From: Manis javanica
Lineage: Eukaryota > Chordata > Mammalia > Pholidota > Manidae
Length of the DNA: 64,000 nt
Assembly: GCF_040802235.1 (NCBI RefSeq)
Contig: NC_133156.1
Span: 26,431,343-26,495,342 of the forward strand
Direction of reading: 5' to 3'
In this document: positions 59,601-64,000 of the stretch, piece by piece
How the letters are laid out: each line of letters opens with the position of its first letter
Numbering within the stretch: the stretch's first letter is position 1
Made by a program: the position numbers and the translations under genes
The notes under the pieces: generated by a model
The model's database searches: none
What the model was told of the DNA's origin: nothing
Seen by the model: the letters and a program-made list of their open reading frames with translations, nothing else

Positions 59601-60624
59601 GCTTTGTTACTCTAAGAATGAGCCAGGGAGTTGGAGGAAGGACGCTGAACTGGATGAGGAATATGGAGGCAGCAGAGAGGTGGATTTGCCTCTCTAAATA
59701 ATCACAGGCTAATCTCTTATAGGTGGTTCTAGATAATAACGAAGGTGACATACATATCATATCACAAATAGATATGTGTTCAGACTCCACCCTTCACACA
59801 GGAGGGAATTTGCCCATTTCTGCTCCATCTAGGGTAGAGACGGGTCACTCAGCACATTCTTTCTTCTTCACCCCACCTGCCTTGAGACCAAAATCATTCC
59901 ATTAAAAGAGCTGTCGAGGATTATGGGAGAGAATTTCTGATGGAGCTGGGAGATCTGGAAGAAGTGCAGCATAATCTCTGCCCATTTTTTAAAAATCTGC
60001 CAGTCCCGAGTACTCAGACCACAGGCCTTTTCAAGTCTCATGCTCTAACCACCAAACTCACAGGATGGAGTACACCCAGTTTCCTGTTACTGTACTCCGT
60101 ACAGGAGGCTGGAAAGGCACCCAACCTCTGCACTGAGGGTCTCACCACCAGCTCCAGCTTTGCTGCTCCCAGAGCAGAACCAAAGGCTTCCCAGGACACC
60201 TCCAGGCCAGGAAAACCACCCAGTCCAGACGAAGGTCAGGAGCTTGGAGTGGGAAGAGGCAGCACAGACAGGGCTAGCTCTCCCCCATATTTAAGAGCAT
60301 CACCCAAGAGGAGACCTAGGAGGTCCAAACAACGCTGTATCAGACACCTGTTTCCAAGCTATCTGAGTGACACCAGAGACAGCTGCTAGTGGGTTCCTAG
60401 CAGGCCTGTTGCTCATAGAATAAAAAATACAATAGCATTGAAGTTTTCTAATATCAGCTTGTGAAATAAACTTGGTTTCTTTGTTTACATTATATACATA
60501 CATGTTTGCTATAAAATACTTAAACCACATAGGGAGATATGTTTAAAACTAAAATATACAGAAATTTTACTCCTTAGGGTAAATCACTTAACATTTTAAT
60601 ATTCTTCCTTCTGTTTTTAATAAC

Positions 60625-60890
60625 ATAATAATGACAAAAACATGAGCGCTTACTCTGTGCCTGACTCCTTTCCTAAAGTCGAGTATGTACCCATGTAATC
60701 CTCAAAACAACCCTGTAAAGCATATACAATTATTCATCCCATTGTATAGATGAGGTTACAGATGGGGGAACAGAGAGGTTAAATAATTTATTTTCCTAGG
60801 GTTGTCTGGCTTGGAAATGGCAGTGCTGGATTATAAGCCAAGCAGTCTGGCTTCAGAGAGCCTTTTATGCTATGCTACACTAGGAAGCTG
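60625..60890 (-). mobile_element. MIR SINE, near full length
   Basis: GAGCGCTTACTCTGTGCCTG, AATCCTCAAAACAACCCTGT, AGCAGTCTGGCTTCAGAGAG are reverse MIR landmarks from end to end. Confidence 0.92.
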
Positions 60891-61244
60891 CTTCTGCTTT
60901 ACAAAATGAGGTTATACCAAGCACCATACCCTGCAACTTTCTTTTTTCGCTTTGCCAGTGTGCACACAGGTCTGTATCATTCATCTCCATGTTTGCACTG
61001 CCCTTCACTGGGGACACCTGGTTTTCGTGTGACAACTCTCAGTTTGCCACAATACAGCCCCCACCCCCATTTCTATTTCCTTTACTTACACAAACCAAAT
61101 TCCAGCCCAAACTGAATTTCTCATTGGTTTCTGTAACATTCTCATCTCTGTACTTTCCTTACCCTGTTCCCCACACCTCCTTAAATGGAGAAAAACGTTC
61201 TCCCCTCATTTCTGCCCTGAAAGGCATACCAACCAGCTCTGGAC

Positions 61245-61415
61245 TGAAGTTAATTTGATTTTGAATCCTGTTTCTGTCACTTCTTGCTGTATTATCTTGG
61301 CAATTTGCTCACACTTTCTGAACCTCAAGTTCCCCATCTTTAAAAAAGGCAATAACGTCACTGATAGATAAATGAAGCACATTTTCCGCACAGAGCACAA
61401 GCCCTTAATCAATGG
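61245..61415 (+). mobile_element. MIR SINE
   Basis: GAATCCTGTTTCTGTCACTT, CTCAAGTTCCCCATCTTTAA and GCAATAACGTCACTG fit forward MIR. Confidence 0.75.
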
Positions 61416-61429
61416 AAATTCCCTCTCCA

Positions 61430-61805
61430 CGTCTCTGAGATTCTGTTCATGCCTCAAGATCCAGCTAACAGCATCCCCTCCTCCGTGAGGCATGCCCTGG
61501 ACTGCCACCACAGCTGCCTCCAACTGGCCTTTCCTTCCCAAATCCGCTGGGAAATCTGGGCATTACCCTTGGAATCCAGTTTGCTCAAGGGGACCTTACA
61601 TACAAATCGGTGCCCTTGTATCTCTCCAGCTGGATCGTAAGCCTAGGAATTTAATGAATTTCTTGGGGTGTGTGAAAGGCCACCAAGAAGACAAGGAACA
61701 CTTCCTCTTGTGCTTCCCAGAGTTTTCAGCTTGTCTTCTTCCCCCTCATAGATAGTATCACAGTGGCTCATATTTATTAGATACTCAGTGCTTGTGGGAT
61801 TGAAT
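61430..61805 (+). mobile_element. L2 LINE 3' region
   Basis: CATGCCTCAAGATCCAGCTA, CCTCCTCCGTGAGGCATGCC and TATTTATTAGATACTCAGTG follow L2. Confidence 0.7.
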
Positions 61806-62554
61806 TGCTTTGTCCCCCCATCCTGCTCTTATTGACTCTGCAGAAGCCCAGGACCAGAAGGCTTCCAACAAACCAACCCTAAGCACTGCTGTGTCTCCCT
61901 GTGACCCATTTTGCTCCAAGAAATGAGATACAGTGAGACTGAGCCAGACATGGCAGCTCAGCCCTGGCTCTGTAGCCATTGCCGCGAGTCGTTTGGCCTT
62001 ACCCTTGCTGTCTGGCCAAGCATGTGCAAATTCTGGGCCTTTCAAAACACCTGTGCCATCAGACGGAGCTGAGTCTACAGAGAGGTCTCTTCCATAGGAC
62101 AAGGCAAACTTTCTAAATGGTTTTTAATTGTGCAAAAAGCATGACTTCATTGGAAACAGTTTTCTTGATGTGGCCTAAAACATCCAGTAGAAAAGAAAAA
62201 CTCTTCACAAGAGCCAAGAAAAGATTGCTTCATGCCCTGAGAGAAGGGGCTTGAAGGAATTCATTGACTATGCCTTGGAATATAAAAAGCTACACTTTCT
62301 GAAGAAGAGGGTGACAAGGTTCAGTAGCAGATGTAATCTCCCATGCTGTCTCAAAACTGGACAGCCTCGAAATTAGAGCAAGATTTTCCTCTCCCTGAAA
62401 GCCCTGCTCTGACTTTGTAACTGACTCTCCGTTTTTCCATCCCTAAAATAAGACTGGCCTATGTAAAGACTATGGGGTTTTCCAGATGTCAATGCATTAT
62501 TATTAAGTTAAGTTGGCTCATAGAAGACCCAGCAGTTGAAAACTCTAGCTTAGG

Positions 62555-62800
62555 AATCATTCATATGTTCTGGAACCCTGGTTAGACTACTTGCTAGGTG
62601 AATATGCCTTGGAGCAAGATTGTTTTTAAGACTCTTACGGCTCAATTTTCCTCATGTGAAAAATGGCAATGATAATTACCCCTTCCTGACAGATTGCCCT
62701 AAGGATGAAATGGAAGAAGGCATGTGGAGTGTTAGCACTGCATATGGCACATAGCAACTGTGCAAAGCAGGAAAACCATCATCACTATTATTAAAAAAGG
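62555..62800 (+). mobile_element. MIR SINE
   Basis: TTTTCCTCATGTGAAAAATG, AATGATAATTACCCCTTCCT, GTTAGCACTGCATATGGCAC and the ATCATCACTATTATT tail fit forward MIR. Confidence 0.85.
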
Positions 62801-62804
62801 ATAG

Positions 62805-63040
62805 GTGCAAAGCATTATGGGAGCATAAAGAAGAGTCTGCTAACTCTGCCTGGAAGCGGGGAAACAGTATAAGGTCGAAGACAATTTCATAGCAGTCAGG
62901 ACACTTAAAGTGGGCCATAAAGAATGACTAATTCACCGGGTAGTAAAGAGTGCCAAGAAAGAATGATGCAGACAGAGGGAAAAGGCTTGCAGAACAGACA
63001 AGCTGGGTGATGCAGAGCTCAAGGGCACTGGATAGGCCAG
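62805..63040 (-). mobile_element. L2 LINE, antisense
   Basis: GAAGAGTCTGCTAACTCTGC, CACTTAAAGTGGGCCATAAA and GGAAAAGGCTTGCAGAAC follow reverse L2. Confidence 0.55.
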
Positions 63041-63179
63041 CTGCCCACCATCACCTAGGCTCAGCCCAGTCCTGTTCTGCCCTGTTCTCTTCCAGTGGGT
63101 CTTTTACCCACTGGAAGCCCAGCTGAGAAAGTATATTTTTGTTCATTGTACAAAAAAAAAAAAGAAATTACTGAGTTCC

Positions 63180-63345
63180 TATGATAAACCAGCAATTGTT
63201 CTAAGTTCTTGAGGCTAGGTAGGGTGATGTGCAGACAGACATGGCCTCTGCTCTCAGGCAGCTTACCTTCTAGAGTAGGGTATGAACGAGTAAACAACTT
63301 GGGAAACTATAAAATTTTGAGCCACAGTCAGGGCTATAAACCCAG
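63180..63345 (-). mobile_element. L2 LINE, antisense
   Basis: ATGATAAACCAGCAATTGTT, GACATGGCCTCTGCTCTCAG and GCTTACCTTCTAGAGTAGGG follow reverse L2. Confidence 0.7.
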
Positions 63346-63394
63346 TAAAACAGGATAATGGGACAGAGAACGGTCCACTGGAAACCACCCCAGA

Positions 63395-63545
63395 CACTTA
63401 CACTTTCACACAGACATTATCTCCCTTAAGCCTTATATACAAGGAGATGGGCAGGGGGCAGGGGACTGTTTCTTTTTACTGATGAGGAAACTGAAATGCT
63501 GAGAGGAGTGGTGATTCATCCTAAGTCTCACAGCCACTAAGTGCC
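63395..63545 (-). mobile_element. MIR SINE fragment
   Basis: TTTTACTGATGAGGAAACTG and AATGCTGAGAGGAGTG then CACAGCCACTAAGTGCC fit reverse MIR. Confidence 0.8.
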
Positions 63546-64000
63546 AAAAGCAGGTGACTTCATTCCATGCAGAAAAGTCAGAAATATCCAGGACAAAAGA
63601 TTAAATGGAGGAAACAAAGCAAGTAGCAAAACAGTGTGTAGAGTAAGATCTCATTTTTACTTTTTAAATGTTTTATTGTTATCATATGGGAAAAAAAAAG
63701 TCTAGAGAAATGGACCCTAAACTGTTTATAGCTGTTATCATCTCTTGAGAATGAGACTATGGGGGACCTTTATTTCTTACATAAAATATTTTGGTAATGC
63801 TTGAATGTTTCACAACAATATATATTACTTTTGAAAGCCAAGAAAACAAATTTTTTTAAAAGAGGGTGTCAGAGAGCGTGGGCACACAATCAAACTTGAA
63901 GCCCACCTTAATAAAAGACAACCTGCACCAGGCAGGGAGAAAAGACGTTTGGAGCCATCGGAACTGGTGCCCAGTGGGTCTTCTTCAAGTAAAAATGAGC

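Larger units (their letters stand above)
48951..64000 (+). other. GLRA1: GLRA1 intron 1 (5' part)
   Basis: Everything downstream of the exon 1 donor is intron by inference, because no sequence encoding the next GLRA1 residues was found up to the window edge. 48951-51924 holds no repeat I can name, only T-rich and G-rich runs (for example 49462-49481). Other stretches where nothing specific was recognised are 52126-52964, 53771-55689, 55961-56644, 59601-60624, 60891-61244, 61806-62554 and 63546-64000. The last contains A/T-rich DNA that may be an old LINE tail. Confidence 0.8.

Noticed and set aside
59940..60389. 149-residue open frame on + in intron 1
   Set aside because: No homology recognised, no splice context and ordinary non-coding composition.
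1..64000. tRNA, rRNA, snRNA, CRISPR, operon-like or viral coding systems
   Set aside because: No cloverleaf with A/B boxes beyond MIR relics, no regular direct-repeat/spacer array, and no internal retroviral gag, pol or env between LTRs were found.

Overview
The window is placental-mammal genomic DNA. It has large non-coding tracts, many worn MIR, L2 and MER-type repeats, an almost full-length but dead LINE-1, solo retroviral LTRs and one GT-bounded coding exon. No recent lineage-specific SINE (Alu, B1/B2, Can-SINE, tRNA-Glu type) was seen in 64 kb. The 5' and 3' UTRs of the young L1s resemble pangolin-like laurasiatherian L1s as I remember them, so Pholidota is a tentative guess and not a demonstrated assignment.

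The one real protein-coding exon is the first coding exon of GLRA1 (glycine receptor alpha-1) at 48895-48950 on the + strand. It encodes the start of the receptor's signal peptide and ends at a clean GT donor. The rest of the window follows from this anchor: about 1-48 kb is upstream intergenic DNA, about 47.8-48.9 kb is the CpG-rich promoter and 5' leader, and 48951-64000 is the beginning of intron 1. Exon 2 is not in the window. A strong REST/NRSF (RE1) site lies in the leader, which fits a neuron-restricted gene.

The upstream 48 kb is repeat-rich. At 1.9-2.2, 35.4-35.8 and 37.4-37.9 kb there are three solo LTRs of one ERV group, each with a 5-bp target-site duplication. At 24.0-30.1 kb there is a 6.1-kb L1 with 5' UTR, ORF1 and ORF2, all broken by stops and frameshifts. 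At 40.4-43.2 kb an old L1M is interrupted by a processed pseudogene of COA5 (mitochondrial complex IV assembly factor) and then by a young 3' L1 fragment with a perfect 15-bp target duplication. MIR and L2 fragments fill much of the remainder.

In intron 1, a 1.6-kb young L1 lies on the - strand at 57.1-58.7 kb, accompanied by more MIR, L2, MER5 and MER20 relics. I found no tRNA, rRNA, CRISPR array, operon or complete open gene. Nothing supports a new biological system here. The points most worth following are the RE1 in the GLRA1 leader, the LTR group, the COA5 pseudogene nest, a perfect 19-bp hairpin inside a MIR, and a pair of inverted L1s flanking GLRA1 exon 1.
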